From NCBI RefSeq assembly GCF_000829455.1, contig NZ_JXAK01000037.1, positions 1 through 64,000 of the forward strand: a stretch of 64,000 nucleotides of DNA, in the 5' to 3' direction. Positions 18,602-28,789 of this stretch are shown here, piece after piece (position 1 is the stretch's first letter; each line of letters starts with the position of its first letter). The notes under the pieces were generated by a model, which worked only from the letters and a program-made list of their open reading frames with translations, had not been told where the DNA came from and searched no databases. Source of the stretch: Gordoniibacillus kamchatkensis (lineage in GTDB: Bacteria; Bacillota; Bacilli; Paenibacillales; NBRC-103111). The position numbers and the translations under genes are program-made.

Positions 18602-21505
18602 ATGATGGACAAAAGGCTCATGCGATCGGGACTGCTCGCACTCGCCCTTTTGCTGCTCGTCTGCCCCGCCCTGCCCGTCCCGGCCAAAGCTGCCGCAAGC
18701 GGTATCATCAAACGGGTTTACACGGACATGGCCAGGTACAACCCCGGGGCGACGGCCACGATTTCCGTGGAAATGACGAACGATTCGGGAAGCGCTTTTA
18801 ACGGCAGCGTCAATATGACCATAACGCACCTCGATTCGACCGCCTATCAAACTTCGCAGAACGTATCGCTTGCGGCGGGAAGCTCGACGGTCGTGTCGTT
18901 CCCATGGACGACGCCGGCGCAAGATTTTCAAGGCTATTTCGTCAGCGTGACGGCCGGGTCTTCGACCGGAGCGACGGCCATCGACGTATCGAGCACATGG
19001 ACGAAGTATCCGCGCTACGGATTTTTGACGCAATATACGCCGGGCGAGCCGGCAAGCGCCACCGACGCCCGCGTCAAACAGACGGTGCAGGATTACCATA
19101 CGAACGCTTTTCAGCTGTATGACTGGATGTGGCGGCACGAAAACATGATCAAGCGCACCGGCGGAACGATCGACAGCACTTGGACCGACTGGAGCGGCAA
19201 AATCACGATTTCCTGGCCGACCATTCAAAATCTGATCTCCTCCGTTCACAACTACAATGCAGCGGCTATGCCTTACACGATGACTTATGCGGCGCTGCAG
19301 GATTATCAGACGATCTCGGGCGTAAGCCCGCAGTGGGGCATGTACTACGATACGAACCACCAGAGCCAGGCTGTGTTCGACTTCGTCGACAACAATCCGA
19401 ACACAAACCTGTGGCTCTTTAGCCCCGCCGATCCGAACTGGCAAAACTACATCTACGGCCAATACCGCGATATCATCAATACCGCCGGCTTCGACGGCAT
19501 TCACCTCGACCAGATGGGCGAGCGCGACAATATGCACGATTATAACGGCGGCAACGTCGATCTGGAGCACAGCTTCTCGGGCTTCATCAACAATTTGCGC
19601 AGCAACTTGAATAGCAACGGATTGCCCGGCAAAGCCGTCACCTTCAACGTCGTCAACGGCGGCGTGAACGGTTGGGCGGCGAACGATGTGACCACAAACG
19701 CTCAAACGACGTTCGATTACAGCGAAATTTGGGAAAACTCCCCGAACTACATGGATTTGAAAAACTTCATCCAAAAAGCGCGCAGCAATGACGGCGGCAA
19801 GGCGATGGTGCTCGCTGCCTATATGAATTACCAGGAAAACCTGGGCACCCGCTACGAGGCAGAATCCGCCACGCTGTCCGGCGTTACGACCAACACGAAT
19901 CATCCGGGCTATACCGGAACGGGCTTCGTCGACGGATTCGGGGATCAGGGCGATTACGTCGACTTTGCCATCACCGTTCCGGAGACGGGCAAATATGCGC
20001 TGGTGTTCCAGTATGGCAACGCTACAGGATCGACGGCTACGCGCAGCATTTATGTCGACGGCACGTTCGACAAGCAAATCGAATTTTTGAGCCAGGCGAA
20101 TTGGGATACTTGGGCGTTCGATTCTTACGACACTGTACAGCTTACGGCAGGCACGCATCACATCAAAATCGCGGTAGGCAGTTCGGACTCAGGCTTCATC
20201 AACTTGGACAGCCTGACTCTCGGCACCTTCAACGAGCCGTCCGTCCGGCTTGCCGACGCGGCGATTGCGGCAAGCGGAGCTTTCCACATCGAGATGGGCG
20301 AAGGCGACCAGATGCTCGGCCATCCGTACTTCCCCAACGAGAGCAAGCAGATGCGTTCGAGCTTGCGCGAAGGGATGAAGGATTACTACAACTTTATTAC
20401 CGCCTACGAAAATCTGCTGTACGATCCCGACGTCGTCGACAACGACGCCGGCACGCAGTTCGTATCCATCGCCGGCCAGACGCTCAGCGGCAACGGAGCG
20501 GCGAATACGATCTGGCAGCAAATCAAGCGTAATGGCAGCTACGATATCGTCCATCTTATCAATTTGCTCGGCAACGATACGAACTGGAGAAACTCCGCGA
20601 ACACCCCGTCTACACTATCCAACCTCGCGACGAAAGTGTATGTGGGCAACGAGGAGTCCATTTCCGGCGTCTACCTGGCATCGCCCGATATCAATAGCGG
20701 CAAGACGCAAAGCCTGAGCTTTACGACCGGCACCGACAGCGTCGGCAAATACGTGTCGTTCACGCTTCCCTCGCTGCAGTACTGGGATATGGTGTACCTG
20801 AAGCGGTCGTTCGCTACGCCTGCGGGCAACGTGTACGAAGCGGAAACCGCGATCAAGTCCGGTGTAACGACGAACACGAACCATACCGGCTATACCGGCA
20901 CCGGATTCGTGGACGGATTCGCCAGCTCGAATAAAGGCGTTTCGTTTATCGTCAATGCGACGACGAACGACGATTATTCGCTCCGCTTCCGCTACGGCAA
21001 CGGCGGCTCGAACGCCACCCGCGACGTCTACGTGGACGGCGCCTACGCAGGCACGGTGCAGTTCCCGAGCACAGGCAGCTGGGATACGTGGGGCTACGGC
21101 GAGCTGACGGCGCACATGAAGCCGGGTTACCATTCCGTGGTCATTTGGGACAACAGTACGAATACCGGCGCTATCAATCTGGACAGCCTGAGCGTCGACA
21201 AGACGTTCATTTGGCAATTCGACCGCAAAATCGCCTCGGCTCCGGCCGGATACCGGATCACGTTCCGCGCCGGCGAGCAGGGTTGGGCCCATTGGGGGGT
21301 CAATAATTGGCAAAATGTGACCGACACGATGCTTCTGAACAACGGCTCCAGCGACGCGAATCACAACTACGAAAATTCGATCGGTCCGTTCGCAGCCGGA
21401 ACGACGGTCAATTTTACGTTCCTGTGGGACGACAACAACAACGGCATCATGGAGACGAGCACGGATCGCTGGGAAGGCACGAATTTCTCGATCGCCATCA
21501 ATTAA
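18602..21505 (+). CDS. Secreted cycloisomaltooligosaccharide glucanotransferase-like GH66 enzyme with CBM35 modules
   Basis: 967-aa secreted enzyme. Signal peptide to about residue 31 (AKAAA), an N-terminal Ig-like domain, then a GH66 barrel with Asp303 (FDGIHLDQMG, nucleophile) and Glu375 (YSEIWEN, acid/base). A CBM35-like module (YEAESATLSGV... NLDSLTLG, about 419-540) is inserted in the catalytic region, the hallmark of CITases; the catalytic part resumes at VRLADAAIAASGAFH. A second CBM35-like module (YEAETAIKSGV... NLDSLSV, about 743-860) and a C-terminal beta domain rich in Trp follow. Length and layout match CITases, which convert dextran to cyclic isomaltooligosaccharides. The start follows GAGGAGGAAGAA. 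Cyclase rather than plain dextranase activity is inferred from architecture. Confidence 0.9.
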   Translation: MMDKRLMRSGLLALALLLLVCPALPVPAKAAASGIIKRVYTDMARYNPGATATISVEMTNDSGSAFNGSVNMTITHLDSTAYQTSQNVSLAAGSSTVVSFPWTTPAQDFQGYFVSVTAGSSTGATAIDVSSTWTKYPRYGFLTQYTPGEPASATDARVKQTVQDYHTNAFQLYDWMWRHENMIKRTGGTIDSTWTDWSGKITISWPTIQNLISSVHNYNAAAMPYTMTYAALQDYQTISGVSPQWGMYYDTNHQSQAVFDFVDNNPNTNLWLFSPADPNWQNYIYGQYRDIINTAGFDGIHLDQMGERDNMHDYNGGNVDLEHSFSGFINNLRSNLNSNGLPGKAVTFNVVNGGVNGWAANDVTTNAQTTFDYSEIWENSPNYMDLKNFIQKARSNDGGKAMVLAAYMNYQENLGTRYEAESATLSGVTTNTNHPGYTGTGFVDGFGDQGDYVDFAITVPETGKYALVFQYGNATGSTATRSIYVDGTFDKQIEFLSQANWDTWAFDSYDTVQLTAGTHHIKIAVGSSDSGFINLDSLTLGTFNEPSVRLADAAIAASGAFHIEMGEGDQMLGHPYFPNESKQMRSSLREGMKDYYNFITAYENLLYDPDVVDNDAGTQFVSIAGQTLSGNGAANTIWQQIKRNGSYDIVHLINLLGNDTNWRNSANTPSTLSNLATKVYVGNEESISGVYLASPDINSGKTQSLSFTTGTDSVGKYVSFTLPSLQYWDMVYLKRSFATPAGNVYEAETAIKSGVTTNTNHTGYTGTGFVDGFASSNKGVSFIVNATTNDDYSLRFRYGNGGSNATRDVYVDGAYAGTVQFPSTGSWDTWGYGELTAHMKPGYHSVVIWDNSTNTGAINLDSLSVDKTFIWQFDRKIASAPAGYRITFRAGEQGWAHWGVNNWQNVTDTMLLNNGSSDANHNYENSIGPFAAGTTVNFTFLWDDNNNGIMETSTDRWEGTNFSIAIN

Positions 21506-21534
21506 CCATTCGATGAAGGCGGTGAACGTTTGCG

Positions 21535-24305
21535 ATGAAATCACGTTTGGCAAACCCAGGAAAACGCGCGCTGTTTGCGGCGGCGACCGCTCTGGCACTG
21601 TGCTCCGCTCTGCTCGCTTGGCCCGCGGATCCGATCTCCGCTGCGACGCCAACGCAGCCAACGACGCAATCGGCGACAAGCCTGTACATGTCCAACTGGA
21701 CGGATTCCATGAATATTTGGATGGCAAGCAAGCTGTCGCAGAACGATACCGGCACGTACGGCCCGCGCATCGGCGAAATGCGAATCAGCAATGACTTCAA
21801 TACGAACCAGATCAAAGATTACTCGGGATTTTTCCGCGACGAAACGCATTCGGTCAAGTACGATCAAATTCATAACTTCAATGCCCAGGCGTATTACGAC
21901 GACGGGGGCATTTTGCGGACGCAGTATCTCGACTACAGCGGCTCCAATATGCCGGTTACCGTGACCAAAGATTTCGCGATGGTGCCGAATCAAAATTTTA
22001 CGGTAGCGACCTATACGTTCACGAACAGCAGCGCGAGCGCCGTCGACTACAACCTGCTGGAGCAAATCCATGTCAACAACAAAACCCTCGGCGGTACGAA
22101 CAATACGAATACCGGCTCCTACGACAGCGCCAGAAATTTGCTTATCGTCAACATGTCCGGCTCGGGACAATATTATGTCGCTTTAACCGCGCTGCAGCCG
22201 ATGGACGGCTATCAAGTCGCCAACGATACGGTATCGGATACGGCGCGAAACGACGTCGCGGCCTGGTACACGTTCGATAGCAACGGCACCGTCAAAAACA
22301 ACGCCAGCGTCACGGCAGCCGACATCAGCGTAGCGTTCCAGAAGCGGTTTACGATTCCGGCGAACAGCTCTATCAGCTTGTCCTTCGTCGCCACTGTGCG
22401 GGATACGCTGGCCAATGCGCAAAGCGCCATCGACACCGCCCGCGCGCAGACGGCCTCGTACTGGTTCACGCAAACCCAGAATGCCTACGCCAACTGGCTT
22501 GGCGGCGGGCAAACCGTCAATTTCGCCGACGGCGGCATCAACGAAACGTACAAACGGGCACTGATCGCGATTAAAAATTCGATCAACCCCGTAACCGGAG
22601 CGATGCCGGCCGCTACGAACCCGATCGCTTACGGCTACAAAGTATGGATCCGCGACAGCGCCGTCACCGCAATGATCCTCGATCAGGCAGGCTTTCATGC
22701 CGACGCGGAGAAATATTGGTACTGGCTGAAAGACCGGCAATCGGCCGACGGCAGCTTCAAAACGACGTTCAACCTGTGGGATAGCTCCTATGTATCTTTC
22801 GTCGAGCCGGAGAACGACTCCGTCGGCATTTTCCTGATCGGCGCGTACTTGCATTACAAGCTGACCGGGAGCTCGACGTTCCTCAATACGATTTGGCCTT
22901 ATTACAAAAAGTCCGCCGACTTCGTATACAACTACATCGGCTCCGACCCTTATGGCTTCGGCCAGCCGGACGCCAGCATCTGGGAGGAACAGACGGAGTA
23001 CAACACGTTCACCCAGTCGCTGTACGCGGCCGGGCTCGACGCCGCTCAGTACATGTCCCGCGCGCCGGACAGCCGTCTCTTGCGGACAATTACAACGGCG
23101 TGTCCGGCAAAATTCGGACCAACATCAACAAAAACGATACGTGGAGCCCGCCCGGCATGTGGAATTCCGCGAACGGTTATTTCAACCGGGCCGTCACGAC
23201 GGGCGGCGGTACGAACACCTTGGTCGACTCCTCGTCCGACGCCGCTATCGTATACGGCATGATCGACGCCCTGTCTTCGCGCGCCAGCAGCCATATCAGC
23301 ACGATTTTGTCGCATCTCCAACACGACGGCTACGGCGTAGCCCGGTACGACGGAGACACATTCTACTATACGTCGCCGTACAGCCCCGCCGGCAACGAAG
23401 CGCAAAGCGACGAGCCATCCTGGCCGCAAATGAGCGCTTACGTCGCTCTCTACAATATTTACAAAGGCGATCTGACGACGGCGCTAAGCTATTTGCAATG
23501 GATGGTATCGCGTTCAGGCGTCGGCTACATGGCGCCCGGCGAAGCGGTGTCGCGCATCACGCTCAAGCCGCTGCCGAGCACGATGATCGAGCCGGTGACC
23601 GCGGCCTGGTTCGTGCTGACCGCCCTGGCGTACGAAGGCAAGGCGGACATCCGCATCACGCCTCCGCAGTATAACGTGGGAGCGTTTAAGACGATCAACG
23701 TAACGTCGACCGTCGCGAACGATTTGCCGCAGTACAGCAACGTTCCTTACTATTTGGACAACAACGGGAGCGTTTCCGGTTCCGGCGATACGGACATTCA
23801 GCGCGTATACATCAGCAACGATGCCAGCAATCTGTATATCCGCATTAAAAATATGAGCGGCCACCTGTCCGCGTACAATACGGCCCCCAAATTCGGAGTG
23901 AATGTGTATGCGGAGGATTACAAGCACGGCACCGCAGCGTCTTTGCCGACGGCCATGTACGGCGGCGCTCTGGACCATGCGGCGCAGTATATGATCGGCC
24001 GTTGGAGCGACAGCAATAACTATGCCGTCTTTAAAGTGTCGGGCGGCGCCTGGACGTTCGACCATTTTATCACCGGCGTTATTGCTCCGCAGTGGGACCC
24101 GAATACGGGCAACATCGAGATGGTGATTCCCCTGTCCGAATTGTCCAGTGCCGGCTCGGCTGCAACCGGAGACTTCTCCAACTTGACGGTATCGTTAGTG
24201 CGTCAGAACCCGTCTACGTCGGTGTGGTCCGAAGACGATATGCAAGCGGTTCACGACCGGATTATGACGAGCGGCGAAGCCTGGTTCTACGGCAACGTGG
24301 AATAA
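21535..24305 (+). CDS. Secreted GH15 glucodextranase/glucoamylase-like protein, frameshifted
   Basis: Signal peptide (ends near ISAAT), a large N-terminal beta domain, then an (alpha/alpha)6 barrel of GH15 type: KVWIRDSAVTAMILDQAGF, and IWEEQTEYNTFTQ with candidate acid Glu484 or Glu485. The frame breaks near 23060-23072 (after AAQYMSR); the continuation (GQPSLADNYNGVSGKIR... ) is one frame over, equal to loss of one base, and runs to 24305. It contains a possible catalytic-base region GYMAPGEAVSR and a C-terminal DOMON-like domain (about the last 220 residues) as in glucodextranase. Repaired length is about 923 aa. Exo-action on alpha-1,6-glucan would fit the locus. Last gene before a terminator. 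Confidence 0.82.
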
Positions 24306-24335
24306 AAGGTCCGCGAAACCGCTCTTGGAAAAAGA

Positions 24336-24376
24336 ACCGGCACTCAACCTTTCAACGGGTTGAGTGCCGGTTTTTC
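24336..24376. terminator. Intrinsic terminator ending the GH66/GH15 operon
   Basis: Perfect 14-bp stem (24336-24349 with 24358-24371), loop TTTCAACG, followed by TTTTTC. It lies between the GH15 stop and the convergent monooxygenase stop. Confidence 0.9.
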
Positions 24377-26007
24377 TATCGTTGCACCGCTGCCGTACAG
24401 CACAGAATTTGCTCCAGCGCCGAGGCCAGATTCCGCTCCGCGTCCCGGCTGTACCGCTCCGCCCGCCAAGCGACGAAGCCGTCCGGCCGCACCAGTACGG
24501 CGCCGTCCGACGTTAGCCGGTAAGCGTCCAGACACCGGTCGTCCCGATCGACGAGATCGTGGTCCGGCCCGACCAAATATACGTTGATGACGATTCCCAG
24601 CCGCTCGGAGGCGCATTCCGCAGCGCCGTCCCATGCCACGCCCTCCGGCCCGGCAAGCAGCACGAAGTTCCTTCCGAACAAATCGAGCGTCGAGCGCCTT
24701 TCGCGGTAAACTTCCACCCACGCATGCGGAGCGCGCGTGCCCGGCCGCCCGTCGAGCGCCAGTTCTCCGTCCGGTGTTACGCGTCCGTTGTCCTGTTCGA
24801 TAACCGCCTTGGAAGCATAGCGATAGCCGAGCGTTGCAACAAGATGGCCCGCCGGCGTCTCGGCTCCGCTTGATAGCATCCCCGTATCCGCGATAAGACC
24901 CGCTTGCTTCACCGTATATTCGGCTACCGGATGCCGCTCTTCTTGATACGTGTCCAAAAGCGCAGAGCCTGCCGGGCCATCCAGCACCGCCGCCAGCTTC
25001 CAGGCTAAATTGTGAACGTCCTGGACGCCCGTATTCGCTCCAAAGCCGCCCGAGAGCGGCATCACATGCGCCGCATCGCCGGCGACGAAAATTCGCCCGT
25101 CCCGAAACCGCTCCGCTACCCATTCCGCAACTTCCCAAGGCAGCACGCTCAAAATCCGGATATCCAGACCGGGAATTCCGAGTGCTTTGGCCACAAGCAC
25201 CCGGCAGCGCTCCGGCGGGTAGTCCTCAGGCGTTTGCCCGGCGGCCGGATCGCAGGACACGCGAAAACACCACCGGTCGCTGTTATTGACGGCGACGAGC
25301 ATCCCGCGCGCTTCAGGATGCGTAATGTTGCAAATGCTGAACTCCTTGCCCCGCACAATTTCGCTGAGATCCGCCTGAAAATAAATATGGATGTAGTGCC
25401 CGCGCGAACCGCGGCCTGTCATCGGAATGCCGAGGGCCCGGCGAATCTGGCTTTTTGCCCCGTCGGCGGCAATCATGTACTCGGCCCGAATCGTTTGCTG
25501 CTCTCCGGTCGCGCGATTTTCCAGGATGGCCGTTACGCCCGAATCGTCCTGCACGAAAAATTTCAGCTCCGTATGGAAGCGCAAATCTCCCCCTTGCCGG
25601 CGGGCCGCCTCAAGCAAAATGGGCTCAACCGCATCTTGCGTACAGAGGTTTCCGCTCGTCGGGCTTACGTCCGCAAGCTTGGCGAAATGACCCGTCATTA
25701 GACGCGCTCCTTCCGGCACATGGTTTGCCGCCAAGTCCAAATCGGCAACGGAAAGCGTCTCGGCCGTGTAAATATCCGTGCTATCGGTTAAAGCCGCGCC
25801 GGCTTCCCGAATCGCCTCTTCGAGACCGAGCTCCCGGAACAGCTCCATCGTTCGCACGTTAAACCCGCGGGCTCCCGGATGAATGGACGTTCCGCCGCGC
25901 CGCTCTGCCAGCACGTATGGGATTTCGTGCTTGCCCAGAAATAAAGCGGCGGATAGCCCCACAAGCCCTCCCCCCACGATCAGCACCGGAATCGATTCAT
26001 ATGCCAT
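24376..26007 (-). CDS. FAD-dependent aromatic monooxygenase (PheA/TfdB family)
   Basis: About 543-aa flavoprotein hydroxylase of the FAD_binding_3 type. Dinucleotide fold IVGGGLVGLSAALFL at residues 10-24, middle motif near DGAKSQIRRALGI, and the FAD-ribityl motif FVAGDAAHVMPLSGGFGANTGVQD; the C-terminal about 140 residues resemble the thioredoxin-like tail of the family. Members hydroxylate phenols, polyketide antibiotics or rifamycins using NAD(P)H; the substrate here is unknown. ATG 26007 follows GGAGAGGAGC, so the longer open frame to 26058 is not needed. An inverted repeat 52-87 nt upstream of the start suggests regulation by a repressor. Confidence 0.88.
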   Translation of the reverse strand: MAYESIPVLIVGGGLVGLSAALFLGKHEIPYVLAERRGGTSIHPGARGFNVRTMELFRELGLEEAIREAGAALTDSTDIYTAETLSVADLDLAANHVPEGARLMTGHFAKLADVSPTSGNLCTQDAVEPILLEAARRQGGDLRFHTELKFFVQDDSGVTAILENRATGEQQTIRAEYMIAADGAKSQIRRALGIPMTGRGSRGHYIHIYFQADLSEIVRGKEFSICNITHPEARGMLVAVNNSDRWCFRVSCDPAAGQTPEDYPPERCRVLVAKALGIPGLDIRILSVLPWEVAEWVAERFRDGRIFVAGDAAHVMPLSGGFGANTGVQDVHNLAWKLAAVLDGPAGSALLDTYQEERHPVAEYTVKQAGLIADTGMLSSGAETPAGHLVATLGYRYASKAVIEQDNGRVTPDGELALDGRPGTRAPHAWVEVYRERRSTLDLFGRNFVLLAGPEGVAWDGAAECASERLGIVINVYLVGPDHDLVDRDDRCLDAYRLTSDGAVLVRPDGFVAWRAERYSRDAERNLASALEQILCCTAAVQR

Positions 26008-26058
26008 GACGACAGCTCCTCTCCATTTCCGTCTCTCTTTCATACGGTTTCCTGCCAT

Positions 26059-26094
26059 GAATTTACATCGCCAAATTAAACTGAATGTAAATTC
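26059..26094. promoter_or_regulatory. Candidate operator: perfect 10-bp inverted repeat
   Basis: GAATTTACAT (26059-26068) and ATGTAAATTC (26085-26094) form a perfect inverted repeat with a 16-bp centre, in the upstream region of the monooxygenase. The TTTACAT/ATGTAAA half-sites are of a kind bound by dimeric MarR/HxlR/TetR-type repressors. No regulator gene is adjacent. Confidence 0.5.
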
Positions 26095-26213
26095 GCCCGG
26101 TCCGTTTTGGACCGAACTTCAAAACAGGGCTTCGTAAAGTGAAACTTTTGACAGCTCCTTACGTCTAACATTTGAAATATTTACCACATATTGCGATGGG
26201 AAGTGGTTGGAGG

Positions 26214-28316
26214 ATGAAATTGCGAGCAATCTGGATGGCGGCATTAATAGCGCTGACCATGGCTGGTCTGCTAGGCAAACCTGCCGGTACTTCGGCCGAT
26301 TTCATGGCACAGGGTCCGTACTCCCCCGATGGTTTGCGCATTCCCGGCACTATAGAGCTTCTGTCGGATACGGCATACTATCCTGCCCAAGATACTCCCG
26401 ACGACGAGCCTGAAGGCTGGTTTGCCCCGCAAACCGTCAAAGTCATCGAGACCTATGGCGCTTGGTCCATCGGAGCCGCAAACTGGAAAATCGAAACGAT
26501 GTTCGGTCCCCGCTGGATTCGCCCGAAGCCGTGGGAAATCGACATAGCCCCGCCCGAACGCATCGTGCTGCTGGCGGATACGCCGCTTTACGGCAAAAAG
26601 AGCGAGCGGGGCGGTCCGGTAGCGACTCTTGCCCCGCAAGAAGTTGAGGTCGCAGGCGCAGAGAAGCAGTGGTTCTATACGAACGATCCGTCCAGCAAAG
26701 CGTGGATTCAGATTCGCACGTCTTGGATGGGAGATTTGTGGGCGCATATCCCGGTCAATCAGATCGGAACGATTCAAGCCGTAAACAAAACGGTTTACTA
26801 CAACGGATTGTCGGGAAACAAGGAGCTCGAGGCAGCTGTCCATCCGGAACGCGCTAAGCCCGACTACGCAACTCCGGGCGAGACCCGCGTCATTAAACAA
26901 TATACTACCATCTATGACCGTTACTTTTTGGTGGAGACGGAGCAAGGCCCCCTTTGGACATGGCAAAACGGCGTGGCCATCGCGCCTGCGGACGAGACGC
27001 TCGATGTCGCCGCCGAAATTCCTTTATTTAGCGAGCCGGCAAACAAAGAGCTGGCCGTAATTTCCGGCGAGAAGGTTGCCGTTTTTGAGAAAATTACCCA
27101 GCCGTTATGGTACGGAAGAGGCCCTTACGAGATTTGGCATTTTAGCAGCTGGTACCATGTGAAAACATCGAAAGGAACGGGATGGATCAATCTGCTTTAC
27201 GGAGAGCCCGCGGATGCGGTAAAAGTCCACTGGAACATATCGATTCACGGCGACCGCATGCTGATGCGCTATCCGGGTGTACCTTATACTTCATCGGCTT
27301 TATTGCTCCGCAATCAGGAAGCGGACGTAAACGCCGTATGGACATTGCCGGACGGCACTATATGGCTGGCTGTAACCGCAGAAGGACATAAAGGCTGGAT
27401 TCCGTTCCATATATGGGACCAAGACCGCCTCTTGGATCTTGATGCAGGCACCGAACTGCAAATCCAAGCCCAGTATCCGCAGCAGCTTGCGATCCAGGCC
27501 GATAGCCGGGGCATTTTAACGCTGGATCAAGATATTCGCACAGGCTATGCTAAGGAAGGCGTTGACGTCTTGAACCTAAAGGCCGTTGCCGAGAAGTTGG
27601 GATACAAAGAGACCAGTGCGGATAACGAGCGGAGCGCCGTCCGTTACGGCAGGGGGGATTATTCCTTTGTGTTGCATAACGGGAAATCGAGCGCCGAAAT
27701 TTACTGGAAAGATGTTTTGGAGAAGACGGTAGCTCTCGGCAGCGCGCCGGCGCAGCAAGAAGGCGAGTGGTATTTGAGGCAGCCTGACGTCAGGCAGTTA
27801 TTCGGCCTGTCTCCGATCCCTTGGTCGGGGCATGCCCTTTACGAAGGAAGCTATACGGTCGAACTCGGGAAGTTGCCCGCCAAAATAACCGGAGGTTCAG
27901 CTCAGCTTCATGCCTTTCTTTACGACAGTCAGGTTTCATGGAAACAGAAAAACTTGAAGGATGCGCTGCAACCGCGGCTGACTATTGAAGAAAATAACGA
28001 CCTCGGCGGCAACGGCCATGCCTCTTCGATCGAAATTTTCCCTGCCGGCAAACCGGTTACGGACGATACAGTCACCCAGTTGTACCGGCTGAACGCTTCC
28101 AGGCCCCTCGCTCCCGGCGCCCACGACCTGAGCCTTGTTCTGCGCGTAGGCGAAAGGATCGTGTGGAAGCAGCTTGGCATGTGGACGTGGAGTAAAATGA
28201 TTCGGGCGAAAGAAGAAGCTGGCGTACCGGCTTCTTCTTTTATGCCTTCACATAAGCATGACTTGCTTTTGGAAAATAAATCTCCGTTATACCATTTGGT
28301 TGCAACGAATCATTGA
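26214..28316 (+). CDS. Secreted protein of unknown function with SH3-like repeats
   Basis: About 700 aa. Signal peptide LRAIWMAALIALTMAGLLG...TSAD, then recurrent units that resemble bacterial SH3 repeats (ERIVLLADTPLYGKK, NKTVYYNGLSG, LDVAAEIPLFSEP, each ending near a W-rich GWINLLYG-type strand), and a C-terminal part with copper-amine-oxidase-N-like LNLKAVAEKLGY. Probably binds the cell wall. Start uncertain: TTG 26172, ATG 26196, ATG 26214 and TTG 26220 are all in frame; GGAGG at 26209-26213 favours TTG 26220. The open frame overlaps the convergent gene by 77 bp and runs through a hairpin at 28209. A one-base loss near 28160 would move the stop to TAA 28193-28195, before the hairpin, so the true C-terminus is doubtful. 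Confidence 0.7.
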   Translation: MKLRAIWMAALIALTMAGLLGKPAGTSADFMAQGPYSPDGLRIPGTIELLSDTAYYPAQDTPDDEPEGWFAPQTVKVIETYGAWSIGAANWKIETMFGPRWIRPKPWEIDIAPPERIVLLADTPLYGKKSERGGPVATLAPQEVEVAGAEKQWFYTNDPSSKAWIQIRTSWMGDLWAHIPVNQIGTIQAVNKTVYYNGLSGNKELEAAVHPERAKPDYATPGETRVIKQYTTIYDRYFLVETEQGPLWTWQNGVAIAPADETLDVAAEIPLFSEPANKELAVISGEKVAVFEKITQPLWYGRGPYEIWHFSSWYHVKTSKGTGWINLLYGEPADAVKVHWNISIHGDRMLMRYPGVPYTSSALLLRNQEADVNAVWTLPDGTIWLAVTAEGHKGWIPFHIWDQDRLLDLDAGTELQIQAQYPQQLAIQADSRGILTLDQDIRTGYAKEGVDVLNLKAVAEKLGYKETSADNERSAVRYGRGDYSFVLHNGKSSAEIYWKDVLEKTVALGSAPAQQEGEWYLRQPDVRQLFGLSPIPWSGHALYEGSYTVELGKLPAKITGGSAQLHAFLYDSQVSWKQKNLKDALQPRLTIEENNDLGGNGHASSIEIFPAGKPVTDDTVTQLYRLNASRPLAPGAHDLSLVLRVGERIVWKQLGMWTWSKMIRAKEEAGVPASSFMPSHKHDLLLENKSPLYHLVATNH
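28209..28242. terminator. Hairpin between convergent genes
   Basis: 14-bp stem (28209-28222 with 28227-28240, one G-T pair), loop CGTA, followed by a short T-rich stretch. It lies inside the 3' end of the upstream open frame, which questions that frame's stop. Confidence 0.55.
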
Positions 28317-28725
28317 ATGTTTCAAATCTGGCTTTCACTACATCCAGCTCGTATTTCTTCTGATTTTCCCGGTCGCAAAAAAACTGCCAAAAGGAACAAA
28401 TGTGTTTCTCTTCGAATCTGAAAACCACATACTCTTCGTCAGGAAGATTTAAAGAAACCATCCCGTCAGGAATTTCTCCGAGCTGCGTTACCATCAATCC
28501 TACTGTCATTTTTGATCCATTATCGTGAATCACCATATAGGTATTGCCATCTAAGGTTTGTCCCATTATTTCGTTTCTTCTGGCTGCAAGTGTTGCAAAA
28601 AGCCGCTGTTCATCTTCATAAGATTGAGGTAATGGATTCTGCAAACCAATAAAACTTCTTTCCTTGAATTGCTCCGTCCTAATAGTCCAAAGCGTTTCCA
28701 TGTTCACAGCATTTTGTCCGGTCAT
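28240..28725 (-). CDS. GyrI-like / AraC-type effector-binding domain protein
   Basis: About 161-aa stand-alone protein. The pattern FKERSFIGLQNPLP near the start, a central GLMVTQLGEIPDGMVSLNLPDEEYVVFRFE, and the terminal TEIYFPK fit the GyrI-like small-molecule-binding fold. No DNA-binding domain is present. ATG 28725 is preferred over GTG 28734, as AAAGGTGAT lies suitably upstream. Family call is moderate; ligand unknown. Confidence 0.6.
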   Translation of the reverse strand: MTGQNAVNMETLWTIRTEQFKERSFIGLQNPLPQSYEDEQRLFATLAARRNEIMGQTLDGNTYMVIHDNGSKMTVGLMVTQLGEIPDGMVSLNLPDEEYVVFRFEEKHICSFWQFFCDRENQKKYELDVVKARFETFNDSLQPNGITEIYFPKASHAYVKA

Positions 28726-28789
28726 ACGCATCACCTTTCTTATGATTTTTCTTCACAGCGAATACTTGCAATAAGGAGTTCAGGAGGAT

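Noticed and set aside
18338-20161. 607-codon minus-strand open frame opposite the GH66 genes
   Set aside because: Spans the junction between two well-defined plus-strand genes and has shadow-like composition.
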